Shown in pieces: positions 13,376 through 21,802 of a stretch of DNA of 22,004 nt. Position 1 is the stretch's first letter, and each line of letters begins with the position of its first letter. The notes under the pieces were generated by a model. That model was not told the DNA's origin. It saw only the letters and a list, made by a program, of their open reading frames with translations, and made no database searches. Origin of the DNA: an uncultured bacterium (GTDB lineage Bacteria; Actinomycetota; Coriobacteriia; Coriobacteriales; Eggerthellaceae); contig CAJMLT010000025.1 of the NCBI GenBank assembly GCA_905214325.1, positions 1 through 22,004 of the forward strand, written 5' to 3'. Made by a program: the position numbers and the translations under genes.

Positions 13376-13404
13376 ATTATTCACCTAAACACGCTCGGTT
13401 GCAA
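13376..13404 (-). promoter_or_regulatory. Sigma70-type promoter for the riboswitch-AGCS transcript
   Basis: On the minus strand TTGCAA (13404-13399) and AATAAT (13381-13376) are separated by exactly 17 bp. The transcript would start near 13369, about 60 nt before the aptamer. Confidence 0.7.
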
Positions 13405-13441
13405 GGGTTTTTCTCAAACTAAGCCGCTTACGGTTCTTTTT

Positions 13442-14077
13442 CTAGTGGATGAAGTTGGTTTGAAACTCAACTTCGAGCTGCGGGGCATCCGCTACGGCGT
13501 CGTCGTCGCGCAGGTGGCGGATCATCCAAGCCATATTGCGCCCGAGGTTGCGCATGATCTGCAGGCCTTCGAGGTCCTGACGCACGTCGTCGGGATTCTG
13601 CCCGTGGACCATGTTCCAGTATGTCGAGGTGACCACCGGCATGGAAGCGATGGTGAAATACTTGTTGATCGCATCGAAGGACGCGGTAGTTCCTCCGCGT
13701 CGTGCCGACAGAACGGCTGCGCCGGGCTTGCCGATGAAGGGAGGATAGATGTGATCCTGCGAACAGGCGTAGAACGCACGATCGAGGAAGGAGAGTAGCC
13801 GACCCGAGGGATGTGCGTAATAGACGGGGCTGCCGAACACGAAGCCATCGGCACCCGCGGCTTTTTCGATGAACTCGTTGACGCGGTCGTCGTCGAATAT
13901 GCAGGCGCCGTTGCCCGAGCATTCACCACAGGCGATACAGTCGCGCACGGCTTTGTTCCCCAGCCACAGGATTTCGGATTCGACGTCGTTTTCCGCCAAG
14001 GTTTTCGCTACTTCGCAAAGTGCCGTATACGTGCAGCCTTCTTTGTGTGGGCTGCTGTTGAGCATGATTACCTTCAT
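13442..14077 (-). CDS. Iron-sulfur flavoprotein (flavodoxin family, NAD(P)H-dependent FMN reductase type)
   Basis: The product has 211 residues. MKVIMLNSSPHKEGCTYTAL is the FMN phosphate-binding loop of flavodoxin-like reductases. Residues 47-59 hold CIACGECSGNGAC, the CX2CX2CX5C compact motif known to bind a 4Fe-4S cluster in Archaeoglobus/Methanosarcina Isf. GSPVYYAHPSGRL follows in the flavin site. It should transfer electrons or reduce quinones or oxidants in an anaerobe; the partner is unknown. ATG 14077 has AGGAGG upstream. The 120-bp gap to the symporter leader shows a T-rich stretch but no clear stem. Confidence 0.9.
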   Translation of the reverse strand: MKVIMLNSSPHKEGCTYTALCEVAKTLAENDVESEILWLGNKAVRDCIACGECSGNGACIFDDDRVNEFIEKAAGADGFVFGSPVYYAHPSGRLLSFLDRAFYACSQDHIYPPFIGKPGAAVLSARRGGTTASFDAINKYFTIASMPVVTSTYWNMVHGQNPDDVRQDLEGLQIMRNLGRNMAWMIRHLRDDDAVADAPQLEVEFQTNFIH

Positions 14078-14110
14078 GGTTGTGCCTCCTGGTTCGTTCA
14101 GGTGAAAGTG

Positions 14111-14148
14111 TAGAACAAGAAAGGCCCATCCGTCACGCACGGACGGGC
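14111..14148 (-). terminator. Intrinsic terminator of the antiporter gene
   Basis: On the minus strand GCCCGTCCGT pairs with ACGGATGGGC (one G-T wobble) around a 5-nt loop, then CTTTCTTGTTCT. It lies 28 nt after the antiporter stop and 34 nt before the flavoprotein start. Confidence 0.8.
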
Positions 14149-14176
14149 GGAATTCGCGAAAGATTCCCGCGTGGTC

Positions 14177-15676
14177 CTATTGCCGCGGCTTCGTTTTTTC
14201 GTCGGCACCGTTACCGTCGGATACCGGTTCGTCGTCGTGTCGCACCTCTCGGCCCTGTTCGGCCAGACGGCGCCTCCTCTCTGCGGCGAAACGTCGCGCC
14301 ACCCTATCGGTATGGGCGGCCTTGGCTGCCGCCGCCCGTTGTGCGAGACGCGATTCGAAGGAAGGGTTGTCGACATCGGTCATGTCTTCGGCATGCTTTT
14401 TCGCTTTGGCCAACATGCGCTCCAAGGCCAGATGGTCGCGGAGAATCTCTTTCGTTTCGTCGGGGTGTTGTGAAATCTCCTTCGCCGCCTTGAGGGGCTC
14501 CACGTCGACGAGGCGCTGGGCAAGGGCGGCCAGAAGGGGCATCAAAAATACGGTGAGCGCACCGGCCGACACCAACACCGAAGCACTCGACTGATCCATG
14601 GCTCCGGTCTTCACCGCCACCGAAGTGACGGCAACGATAAGGGGAAGGGCGGTCGTGCAGTATAAGGCGATGCTCACACGGCTGCTCTGCGTCATGGTCT
14701 TGGTGTCCTTTCCGGTTGAAAGGGCGATGAAGATGGGCGTGGTTCTGATGAGCAGGAGCATCACTATGAATCCGACAAGCAGGACGGGCTGGTCGAACAC
14801 GGCGGTCAGATCGATGTTCGCCCCCGACACAATGAAGAACAGGGGAATGAAAAAGCCGTAGGCGATGCCGTCGAGTTTGGTTTCGAGGCTCGTGTTTCCT
14901 TCGGGGATGATGTAGCGCAAAACGAATCCGGCGGCGAACGATCCCAATACGATGTCAAGATCGAAAAGAGCCGAAAGCGCCACCAGGGAAACCAGAAGGA
15001 GTATCGTCACGCGCATGATGGTCTGTGACGTGGTTTCGGCTCCTTCGCTCAGAAAAGCGAACATGCGGCTGCCGGCCTTGCGGGCTTTGGAGGAAAACAC
15101 CGCGGTCAGCACCGCGAAAGCGACGAAGGCCAGCAAGAGAGCCATGGTTTGCCAGGTTTGACGCGTGGACAGCAACAGAGCCATGGCAATGACGGGCCCC
15201 AACTCGCCCCAGGTGCCGTAGGAAAGGATGGAATTCCCGATGGGGGTTCCCATGAGGTTGCGTTCCTTCATGATGGGCAGAAGCGTGCCGAGTGCGGTGG
15301 TGGTGAGAGCGATGGCTATGGCTATGCCGTCGATGTGGCTGATGGATATGCCGGGTATGAGGCGGATGACCGCAAACGCCAGAGCAAGCGATATCACCCA
15401 TGTCGCCAAGCCGCGTTTTCCCTGCGATCCGGTGAGGTTTTTCGTGTCTATTTCGTAACCGGCCAACAGGAAAAGGAAGGAAAGCCCCAGATCGGAAAGG
15501 AACGACACCGTTTCATCCACATGGATGAAACCGAGAAGGTAAGGACCCAATACAGCTCCGGCTATCAGCAGGAATACGGTTTCGGGGATGACTTTTCCCG
15601 GGATCAGGCGCGCAAGTATGGGCGCGATGGCGGCGACGAGGGCGATTATGGCAAGAGAGACAAGATCAACGGCCAT
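14177..15676 (-). CDS. CPA2-type cation:proton antiporter
   Basis: A membrane sodium or potassium/proton exchanger, 499 residues. About 12-13 hydrophobic helices span residues 1-400, with LFLLAGYEIDTKNL (the family's F-x-x-G-x-E-[LI]D pattern) near residue 75 and FFIPLFFIVSGANIDL near 280. The final 90 residues are cytoplasmic and strongly charged (RLAQRAAAAKAAHTDRVARR), with no TrkA-N/RCK domain. I chose ATG 15676, where the hydrophobic first helix begins; the frame extending to 15760 adds a polar, unlikely leader. It is probably involved in pH or salt homeostasis. An extended -10 element lies upstream, and a strong terminator downstream makes it a single-gene unit. Confidence 0.88.
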   Translation of the reverse strand: MAVDLVSLAIIALVAAIAPILARLIPGKVIPETVFLLIAGAVLGPYLLGFIHVDETVSFLSDLGLSFLFLLAGYEIDTKNLTGSQGKRGLATWVISLALAFAVIRLIPGISISHIDGIAIAIALTTTALGTLLPIMKERNLMGTPIGNSILSYGTWGELGPVIAMALLLSTRQTWQTMALLLAFVAFAVLTAVFSSKARKAGSRMFAFLSEGAETTSQTIMRVTILLLVSLVALSALFDLDIVLGSFAAGFVLRYIIPEGNTSLETKLDGIAYGFFIPLFFIVSGANIDLTAVFDQPVLLVGFIVMLLLIRTTPIFIALSTGKDTKTMTQSSRVSIALYCTTALPLIVAVTSVAVKTGAMDQSSASVLVSAGALTVFLMPLLAALAQRLVDVEPLKAAKEISQHPDETKEILRDHLALERMLAKAKKHAEDMTDVDNPSFESRLAQRAAAAKAAHTDRVARRFAAERRRRLAEQGREVRHDDEPVSDGNGADEKTKPRQ

Positions 15677-15713
15677 GGGGCTCTTTCGGGTGGGTGTGCC
15701 CGATATCGATGCC

Positions 15714-15722
15714 AGTATAGCA
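15714..15722 (-). promoter_or_regulatory. Extended -10 promoter element of the antiporter gene
   Basis: On the minus strand TGCTATACT fits the extended -10 pattern TGnTATAAT with one mismatch, 38 bp before the start. No good -35 box is seen, as is common with extended -10 promoters. Confidence 0.5.
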
Positions 15723-15806
15723 CCCGGGGTTTCGCGCGTGGGGTGTTCGGCGCGCTTCACACACGGCGCCCGCCTGACTCGACCTTATTAGGTTCGACGT
15801 GCGCAG

Positions 15807-16016
15807 CTAGCGTGTCGTGCGCGCTTCGTATCCTGCAGTCACCACCGCGTCTACGAGTTGCTGCTCATCCACGTCGGCCCGTCCACTCACGCGGGCGCTG
15901 GCAGCTTCCAGATCGACGTCCACATGCTCAACGCCTTCGACGGCCTCCAGTGCTTCGGTGACATGCGCCACGCACTTCGGGCACATCATTCCTTCGACAT
16001 GAAGAGTGGTTTCCAT
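15807..16016 (-). CDS. copZ: Internal start encoding a free CopZ-like copper chaperone (in frame within copA)
   Basis: AAAGGAG (+ 16023-16029) lies 6 nt before ATG 16016 (Met811 of the ATPase), in frame with it. Starting here would give METTLHVEGMMCPKCVAHV... with 69 residues, the exact size of stand-alone CopZ chaperones, which deliver Cu(I) to CopA or CsoR. The domain is also made as the C-terminus of the full ATPase. That both forms exist is inference from the strong, well-spaced site; the fusion may simply record loss of a copA stop codon in a former copA-copZ pair. Confidence 0.6.
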   Translation of the reverse strand: METTLHVEGMMCPKCVAHVTEALEAVEGVEHVDVDLEAASARVSGRADVDEQQLVDAVVTAGYEARTTR

Positions 16017-18446
16017 GGTCTGCTCCTTTGCATTCGGGGTGCTTTCGTTTTCATCATGAAGCGATTCGACTGCTTCGTTTGACGGTATATTCGATTCCAT
16101 CGCAGGTGCTTCACCGTCATCCACCACGGAAAAGGTTCCCGTTTCTTCGGCGGGCACTTCTCCCAAGGCGGGCTTCCACCTGCGCAGACGCAGCGCATTA
16201 CCCACGACACACACCGAACTGGCGCTCATGGCCGCGGCGGCGATCATGGGATTCAACACGATCCCGATCCCGGCCAGCACGCCGGCGGCGACGGGAATGC
16301 CGATGCTGTTGTAGAACAACGCCCAAAACAGATTCTGCTTGATGTTGCGCATGGTGGCGTGGGAAAGGCGGATGGCGGACACCACGTCCAGCGGATCGCT
16401 GCGCATCAACACGACATCGGCCGCTTCGATGGCGATGTCGGTCCCGGCGCCGATGGCGATACCGACCTGCGCACGGGCGAGCGCGGGGGCGTCGTTTATG
16501 CCGTCGCCCACCATGGCCACCACTCCCGTTTCGGCGAGTTGCCTGATCTCGCGCTCCTTGTCCTCCGGCTTTACCTCGGCTATGACACGGTCGATACCCA
16601 CCTGTGCTGCAATGGCTTGGGCACTTTGGCGGGTGTCTCCGGTAAGCATGATGGTGGTGATGCGTTCCGCGTGCAGCTTCGCGATGGCCTGCCGGCTGGT
16701 TTCCTTCACTTCGTCGGCCACCGCTATGATTCCGAGCAGCCGCGTTCCGTCCGCAATGAAAAGCGGGGTTTTCCCCTGTGTGGCGAAGGTCCGTGCGGCT
16801 TCCTCCAAGCTACCTGTTTCGATGCCGTGGTTCTGCATCATGCGTGCGTTTCCGGCAAGGTGCTGCGTGCCTTCGATGACCCCGGTTATTCCTTCGCCGG
16901 GAATCTGGCGGAAATCATCGAGAGCCATTGTCGCATGGCCCTTCTCTTGGGCATACAGCGCGACGGCGCGGGCAAGGGGGTGTTCGGATTTGGCTTCCAG
17001 CGTCGCCGTTATGGTGATGAACCACGTGCGGTCGACATCGGGTGCGGCCATAACATCGGTCACACGAGGCTCACCCCGCGTGATCGTTCCCGTTTTGTCG
17101 AACACCACGGTGTCTATGCGGTGAGCCACTTCCAAGGTCTCAGCGGATTTGATCAATATGCCCGATCGGGCACCGCGGCCGGTTCCCACCATGATGGCGG
17201 TGGGGGTTGCCAGCCCCAGCGCGCAGGGACACGATATGACCAGTACCGAAATAGCGCGGGACAGCGCCGTTTCAAGCCCCACTCCCAAGCCCATCCATAT
17301 GCCGAAGGTGATGAGGGCGATCACGATGACCACCGGCACGAACACCCCGCTTATCTTGTCGGCCGTTTTCTCGATGGGCGCTTTCGACCCGGTGGCCTCA
17401 TCCACCAAGCGGATGATGCCGGCCAACGTGGTGTCGTCGCCGACGTGACGTGCCTCCATGACGAACCATCCCATGAGGGTTGTCGTCGCTCCCGTCACTT
17501 CGTCGCCGACGCCCTTATCCGCCGGGTTGCTTTCTCCCGTGATCACCGATTCGTCGATGGTGGCGCTCCCCTCGATGATCCGCCCGTCGACCGGCACGGC
17601 CTCGCCCGCCTTGACGACAACGCGCTCGCCTACCTTCACGTCCTCCACGGCGACGACGGTCTCCTGTCCATCGCGTATGACCGTGGCGGTTTTCGGAGCG
17701 AGGTCCATCAGTTTGGTAATAGCATCGGTCGTTTTCCCCTTGGCCCGTGCTTCGAAGAATTTACCCAAGGTGATCAACGCCAAAATCATTCCGGCGGATT
17801 CGAAATACATATCCATGGCACCGTGATGGGCGCTGCTCATATCACCGACGCCCAGCGCGAATCCAATGCGGTAGAGCGCAGAGATTCCGTAGAGTATCGA
17901 AGCGCTTGCGCCTAAGGCGATGAGGGAATCCATGTTGGGTGCCCCTCGGAAAAGCGCCTTGAACCCGATGCGGAAGTAGTCGAAATTGACGAACACCACG
18001 GGTATGACCAGAAGCAGCTGGGTAAGCGCGAAGGGAAGCAGGTTCTCATCGCCCAGGAAAAAGGCGGGTAGCGGCCACGCGAACATGTGGCCCATGGCTA
18101 GGTAGAACAAGGGGATGGTGAAGGCGAACGAAACGATGAGTCGTTTTTTCATGCGGTTCGTTTCGGTGGTCGCCCGTTCGTCACCCGTTGGGCGCGGTGC
18201 TGCGGAAGGGGGCGTTGCATTTGCGGTATCCCGGTTCGTGCGCACCGATGCGCCGTAGCCTATTTTGTCTATGTTGTTGACAAGAGCATCGAGCGTTGTG
18301 GCGCTGCCGTCGTATTCGACGGTCATGCTGTTTTTCAAAAGGTTGACCGAAGCCTCATTGATGCCGGGTGTTTTGAGCGAGGTTTTCTCCACGCGGGCAG
18401 CGCAGGCCGAACAGGTCATCCCGGTTATATCGAGGGTCTGCTTCAT
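15807..18446 (-). CDS. copA: Copper-exporting P1B-type ATPase with an extra C-terminal HMA (CopA-CopZ fusion)
   Basis: An inner-membrane ATP-driven Cu(I) exporter, 879 residues. An N-terminal HMA domain has GMTCSAC (Cys12, Cys15). TGES lies at 303-306, the ion-site CPC at 406-408, the phosphorylated DKTGT at 450-454, HP at 489-490 and GDGIND at 647-652. YN (712-713) and MSASS (740-744) are further Cu(I) signature residues. After the last membrane helices a charged linker of about 55 residues leads to a second HMA (GMMCPKC, Cys822 and Cys825). Most CopA proteins end soon after the last helix, so this end is unusual. The ATG at 18446 has AGAAAGG upstream, and the gene lies 80 nt after csoR, in one operon under copper control. 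Confidence 0.95.
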   Translation of the reverse strand: MKQTLDITGMTCSACAARVEKTSLKTPGINEASVNLLKNSMTVEYDGSATTLDALVNNIDKIGYGASVRTNRDTANATPPSAAPRPTGDERATTETNRMKKRLIVSFAFTIPLFYLAMGHMFAWPLPAFFLGDENLLPFALTQLLLVIPVVFVNFDYFRIGFKALFRGAPNMDSLIALGASASILYGISALYRIGFALGVGDMSSAHHGAMDMYFESAGMILALITLGKFFEARAKGKTTDAITKLMDLAPKTATVIRDGQETVVAVEDVKVGERVVVKAGEAVPVDGRIIEGSATIDESVITGESNPADKGVGDEVTGATTTLMGWFVMEARHVGDDTTLAGIIRLVDEATGSKAPIEKTADKISGVFVPVVIVIALITFGIWMGLGVGLETALSRAISVLVISCPCALGLATPTAIMVGTGRGARSGILIKSAETLEVAHRIDTVVFDKTGTITRGEPRVTDVMAAPDVDRTWFITITATLEAKSEHPLARAVALYAQEKGHATMALDDFRQIPGEGITGVIEGTQHLAGNARMMQNHGIETGSLEEAARTFATQGKTPLFIADGTRLLGIIAVADEVKETSRQAIAKLHAERITTIMLTGDTRQSAQAIAAQVGIDRVIAEVKPEDKEREIRQLAETGVVAMVGDGINDAPALARAQVGIAIGAGTDIAIEAADVVLMRSDPLDVVSAIRLSHATMRNIKQNLFWALFYNSIGIPVAAGVLAGIGIVLNPMIAAAAMSASSVCVVGNALRLRRWKPALGEVPAEETGTFSVVDDGEAPAMESNIPSNEAVESLHDENESTPNAKEQTMETTLHVEGMMCPKCVAHVTEALEAVEGVEHVDVDLEAASARVSGRADVDEQQLVDAVVTAGYEARTTR

Positions 18447-18526
18447 GATTCACCGGACCTTTCTTCGCGGGTGTTTCGTCAAGGGTGCTGCAGATTTGCC
18501 GCTCTCTTGGCAAAGCGCGGGTCATT

Positions 18527-18847
18527 TCACGAGAATCGCCGTATCAAACGGGTGAGTTCCTCTATCACTTCCATGTTGCCCTGCTGTATCTGTTCGACCA
18601 CGCAGGTTTCCATGTGGTTTTGCAGGATAAGGGCCGACAGGGCATTCAGCCCGCTTTGCGCTGCGGAAAGCTGGGTGAGCACGTCACCGCAGTAGCGGTT
18701 GTCGTCGATCATGGTTTTTACGCCCCCCAGTTGCCCGATGATGCGATTGAGACGTTTCTGCACGTCATCACGCATTTCATCACTGCGCGGTGTGGCTTTG
18801 TGCTGACAGGTGCAGGATGGCTGGGTCGTTTCGATGCGGGTACTCAT
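18527..18847 (-). CDS. csoR: CsoR-family copper-sensing repressor
   Basis: The product has 106 residues. It is an all-helical CsoR/FrmR-type (DUF156) repressor: RLNRIIGQLGGVKTMIDDNRYC carries Cys53, and LILQNHMETC carries His78 and Cys82. The spacing 25 and 4 equals the Cys-His-Cys Cu(I) site of mycobacterial CsoR. An extra N-terminal SCTCQHK may add metal contacts. With Cu(I) it should release DNA and allow copA expression. ATG 18847 has AGCAGG upstream; the longer frame reaching 18940 would read through the operator. It is the first gene of the copper operon, with the operator 37 bp upstream. Confidence 0.93.
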   Translation of the reverse strand: MSTRIETTQPSCTCQHKATPRSDEMRDDVQKRLNRIIGQLGGVKTMIDDNRYCGDVLTQLSAAQSGLNALSALILQNHMETCVVEQIQQGNMEVIEELTRLIRRFS

Positions 18848-18883
18848 GAAAACCTGCTTTCCCGTTCTTCGATGCGGTTTCAT

Positions 18884-18900
18884 ATACCCCATGGGGGTAT
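18884..18900. promoter_or_regulatory. CsoR operator (pseudo-palindrome)
   Basis: ATACCCC-ATG-GGGGTAT at 18884-18900 is a GC-centred inverted repeat of the type recognised by CsoR repressors. On the minus strand it runs into TATATG, which may be the -10 box, so bound CsoR would block its own promoter. Confidence 0.85.
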
Positions 18901-19070
18901 TGTGTTTTGCCAGTGTATGACAGTTTTCGCCTTGGGGCAAGAGGGGTGGTCATTCGCCCCGGCTTTCGTCCACTGAACGAAAAAACGATGGTGGCGGGAA
19001 ATTGCTTGCGCGGGATAGGGCCGTGTTTGGATAGGATGAAACGATACGGTATGAAAACGAAGGAGACGAT

Positions 19071-19850
19071 ATGGGTGTTTACGTCATCACTGGAGCCACA
19101 AGCGGCATCGGTGCGAAAACCGCCGGCATCCTTGCGCAGCGCGGTCATGAAGTGGTCAATATCGACCTCAACGGTGGAGATATCAATGCCAATCTCGCCA
19201 CTCCCGAAGGACGTGCCTATGCCATCGAGGAATTGCATACGCGCTATCCCGAAGGGCTGGATGGCCTGGTTTGCAACGCGGGTGTTTCGGGTGACAACGG
19301 GTCCATTCCGCTTATCATTTCCCTCAATTATTTCGGCGCAACCGAAATAGCGCGGGGCGTGTTCGATCTGCTCCAGCTCAAAGGAGGGTCCTGCGTCGTC
19401 ACATCCTCCAATTCCATTGCCCACGGTGATGCCCGTATGGACGTCGTGGGCATGCTCAACAACCACCCCGACGAGGAGCGTATCCTCGCCTTGGTGGGCG
19501 ACTACGACGCCGGGTTGGCCCACACCTTCTATGCAGCCACGAAATACGCGCTTGCCCGTTGGGCCCGTCGCATGAGTGCCGACTGGGGCGCACGGGGCGT
19601 ACGCGTCAATGCCGTTGCACCGGGCAACGTCCGCACGGCTATGACCGACAAACTCACCCCCGAACACATGGTGGCCGTACAGGCGCTTCCCGTACCCACT
19701 AACTACGGCGGCGATCCGCTTATGGATCCGGTTGAAATAGCCAACGCCATAGCCTTTTTGGTTTCGCCGGAAGCACGGGGCGTCAACGGGGTCGTGCTGT
19801 TCGTCGATGGCGGCACCGATGCTCTGCTCCATTCGGAAAAAGTCTACTAG
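19071..19850 (+). CDS. SDR-family oxidoreductase (BaiA-like)
   Basis: A 259-residue NAD-dependent alcohol/ketone dehydrogenase of the short-chain family. TGATSGIG (7-14) binds the cofactor, and Asp32 at the end of strand 2 favours NAD over NADP. CNAG (68-71) is structural. The catalytic site has Ser112-115 in VTSSNS and Y154-x3-K158 in FYAATK. NAVAPGNVRTAM and FLVSPEARGVNG follow as usual. The closest type by eye is BaiA-like 3-alpha-hydroxysteroid dehydrogenase, but the substrate is unproven. ATG 19071 has GAAGGAG upstream. It is cotranscribed with the NTF2-like gene, 8 nt away. The 224-bp gap to csoR contains the copper operator on the other side. Confidence 0.92.
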   Translation: MGVYVITGATSGIGAKTAGILAQRGHEVVNIDLNGGDINANLATPEGRAYAIEELHTRYPEGLDGLVCNAGVSGDNGSIPLIISLNYFGATEIARGVFDLLQLKGGSCVVTSSNSIAHGDARMDVVGMLNNHPDEERILALVGDYDAGLAHTFYAATKYALARWARRMSADWGARGVRVNAVAPGNVRTAMTDKLTPEHMVAVQALPVPTNYGGDPLMDPVEIANAIAFLVSPEARGVNGVVLFVDGGTDALLHSEKVY

Positions 19851-19858
19851 GAGGAATC

Positions 19859-20191
19859 ATGATAATCGCCGATTTGATGTATGCCATGCGGGACAAGAAT
19901 CATGAGGCTCTCGCCGCCTGCTTTTCCGACACCTGCCGCCTGTTCGACTACTGCCCGCAGGGCATCGGACGCAACAATTCGTTTCTCTACGGTAGCCGTG
20001 CGGTGGATATGTATTACCATCACATGTTCGTGCTGGGGGGCTTGTCCATTCTCGATCCCCGCATCGAAAACGAACGCAACATCAACTTCTATTCCAGCTA
20101 TGCGGGCGTGATCGTGCACGCCATCGCCTCCATCGAAACCTATGACGCGGAAACGGGCCGTATCAAGGAAATGGTCATCCGTCCCGCTTGA
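19859..20191 (+). CDS. NTF2-like fold protein (SnoaL/BaiE-like superfamily)
   Basis: The product has 110 residues. A starting helix (IADLMYAMRDKNHEALAACF) is followed by a helix-strand layout ending in four strands (GVIVHAIASIETYDAET, then IKEMVIRPA), as in NTF2-like small cone-shaped proteins, which act as isomerases, dehydratases or hydrolases. The bile-acid dehydratase BaiE has this fold. I cannot map its Tyr-Asp-His catalytic residues with certainty. AGGAGGAATC precedes ATG 19859. Its start lies 8 nt after the SDR stop, so the two act in one pathway, perhaps on the same ring substrate. Confidence 0.75.
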   Translation: MIIADLMYAMRDKNHEALAACFSDTCRLFDYCPQGIGRNNSFLYGSRAVDMYYHHMFVLGGLSILDPRIENERNINFYSSYAGVIVHAIASIETYDAETGRIKEMVIRPA

Positions 20192-20213
20192 TGAAGCGAA
20201 CTTCTTCCAGCCG

Positions 20214-20265
20214 AAGACCCCTCCAGCCGGACCTGATTCGATGATGGTCCAACTGCAGGGGTCTT
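20214..20265. terminator. Large two-step hairpin between convergent genes
   Basis: AAGACCCCT (20214-20222) pairs perfectly with AGGGGTCTT (20257-20265), and inside it GGACC (20229-20233) pairs with GGTCC (20246-20250). It lies 22 nt after the NTF2-like gene and 166 nt before the end of the CoA transferase. It is followed by no T run, so it is a weak terminator or an RNA element. The rest of 20192-20431 shows nothing else. Confidence 0.5.
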
Positions 20266-20431
20266 ATACGAAAGCTACGGCCCACGCCGGGTGCCTTCGT
20301 GAAGCAAGGGTCCCTTCTGCTTCGACTGCGGGAGAGTGTCGATGAAGCCGGTTTGATTCCTGGGGTCCGTTCACTCCTCAGGTTCCAGGTTCGTCCCGAT
20401 GACCGCGGTGGGTTTCGCGATTGTGCTCGCG

Positions 20432-21655
20432 CTATGCGTGCTGCGTGACCACGCCGCTTTCCTCCCAAGCCCGTATCTGCTCATCCGAGTAACCGTGCTC
20501 ACGCAGTATCGCTTCGGTGTCGGCTCCTATGCCGCGGGAAGGCACCAACGGCGCGGTGCCCACCGAATCAAGGCGCGCGGGCGGATGGATGAGTATCGCT
20601 TCGTCGCCGGTTGGGTAGGTTACCTTTTCGGCGTATTCGTTGTCCCAGATTTCGGGATCGGCCAGCACGTCGGCGGATTCGTACATCGGCCCGAAGGCGA
20701 TATCGGCTTCGGTGAGGATCTTCTCCCATTCGGCCATCGTCTTTTGGGCCAGAGCCTCTTCGATGATGGATACGAATTCGTCATGATGATGTTCTCGCAT
20801 GTAGTCCATTTTGCAGTAGCGCGGATCGTCTTTCAGATCTTCGCGCCCTATGGTTTCCATGAAATGGTTGTATCCCAATTCAGGTGCGGCCACACAGAAC
20901 TGTATCCACTTGCCATCGCTTGTCTTGTAGGTGGAATTGAAGGGATTGGAAACCGTTCTGCGGGAAGTCGGGAGGGAATATCCGCCGAATTGGGATGCGG
21001 TATGGGCGAGACTCATCACGTAGACTCCCACCGAATTGAGGCTGACGACAACGCGGTCGCCGACGCCCGTCCGCTCGGCACCCACCAGGGCGGCTGCAAC
21101 GCCCCCGGCAAGGGCCAGTCCGGTTTGCAGGTCTCCGAATCCGGGGCCACCTATCATGGGGGCACCGCCCTTTTCATACAGCGATCCACCCACTCCTGAT
21201 CGCGCATGGTAGGCGGTGTAGTCGTAGCCGGGGCTGTTTTTCATGGCGCCGTGTTCGCCGTATCCGCGGCAGTGGCCATATACAAGTCGGGGGAATTTCG
21301 CATGAAGGGTTTCCCAGTCGAGCCCCAATTTCTTCAGAGCTTTGTCGCGCGCGCTCGTGACGAATGCCTGCGCGTCTTCGAGCATCGTGTAGAGGATGTC
21401 CCTGCCCTCATCCGTACGCAGATCGATGACCATGAAACGCTTGTTTACGCCCACCAGATCGAAGCAGGGATTACACAGATCGCTGTCTCCCGGCATGGAA
21501 TATACGTTCCAGTTGGTGCGGTAATCGTCGCCCGCCGCCGCTTCGATCTTGATGACGTCTGCGCCCCAATCGGCCAGAATGCGGATGCCTGACGGCGCGG
21601 CCACATAGGTGGCGAATTCGATTACCTTGTAGCCCGACAGTGGTCCCTTGTTCAT
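20432..21655 (-). CDS. CaiB/BaiF family CoA transferase (family III)
   Basis: Moves CoA from one acid to another, often to activate a substrate. It has 407 residues in the intertwined-dimer fold of formyl-CoA transferase. The N-terminus (GYKVIEFATYVAAPSGIRILADWGADVIKIE) is the CoA-binding Rossmann part. Asp175 in GPGFGDLQTGL fits the catalytic aspartate of Frc (Asp169). GYGEHGAMKNSPGYDYTAYHARSG just before it is typical of the family. ATG 21655 has GGGGGA upstream; the frame to 21853 runs over inverted repeats and is not coding. It faces the SDR and NTF2-like genes, together resembling BaiF, BaiA and BaiE. The substrate is unknown. Confidence 0.92.
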   Translation of the reverse strand: MNKGPLSGYKVIEFATYVAAPSGIRILADWGADVIKIEAAAGDDYRTNWNVYSMPGDSDLCNPCFDLVGVNKRFMVIDLRTDEGRDILYTMLEDAQAFVTSARDKALKKLGLDWETLHAKFPRLVYGHCRGYGEHGAMKNSPGYDYTAYHARSGVGGSLYEKGGAPMIGGPGFGDLQTGLALAGGVAAALVGAERTGVGDRVVVSLNSVGVYVMSLAHTASQFGGYSLPTSRRTVSNPFNSTYKTSDGKWIQFCVAAPELGYNHFMETIGREDLKDDPRYCKMDYMREHHHDEFVSIIEEALAQKTMAEWEKILTEADIAFGPMYESADVLADPEIWDNEYAEKVTYPTGDEAILIHPPARLDSVGTAPLVPSRGIGADTEAILREHGYSDEQIRAWEESGVVTQHA

Positions 21656-21802
21656 GATTCCCCCTTCTTCTGTGTGAATATGCCCTTTGCGGTGAACCCG
21701 CTTCGCCGAAACGTCGGCTCTGCCGATGGCGTGACGGGTAGTCGATCCGTTTCGTTCCCCGAAGGGCCCCCCGAAACCGAAGCGATGCAACCTGTCTTTC
21801 CC

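Noticed and set aside
16359..17915. Plus-strand 518-codon frame opposite copA
   Set aside because: It is antisense to a gene with all P-type ATPase motifs; its length results from the high GC content.
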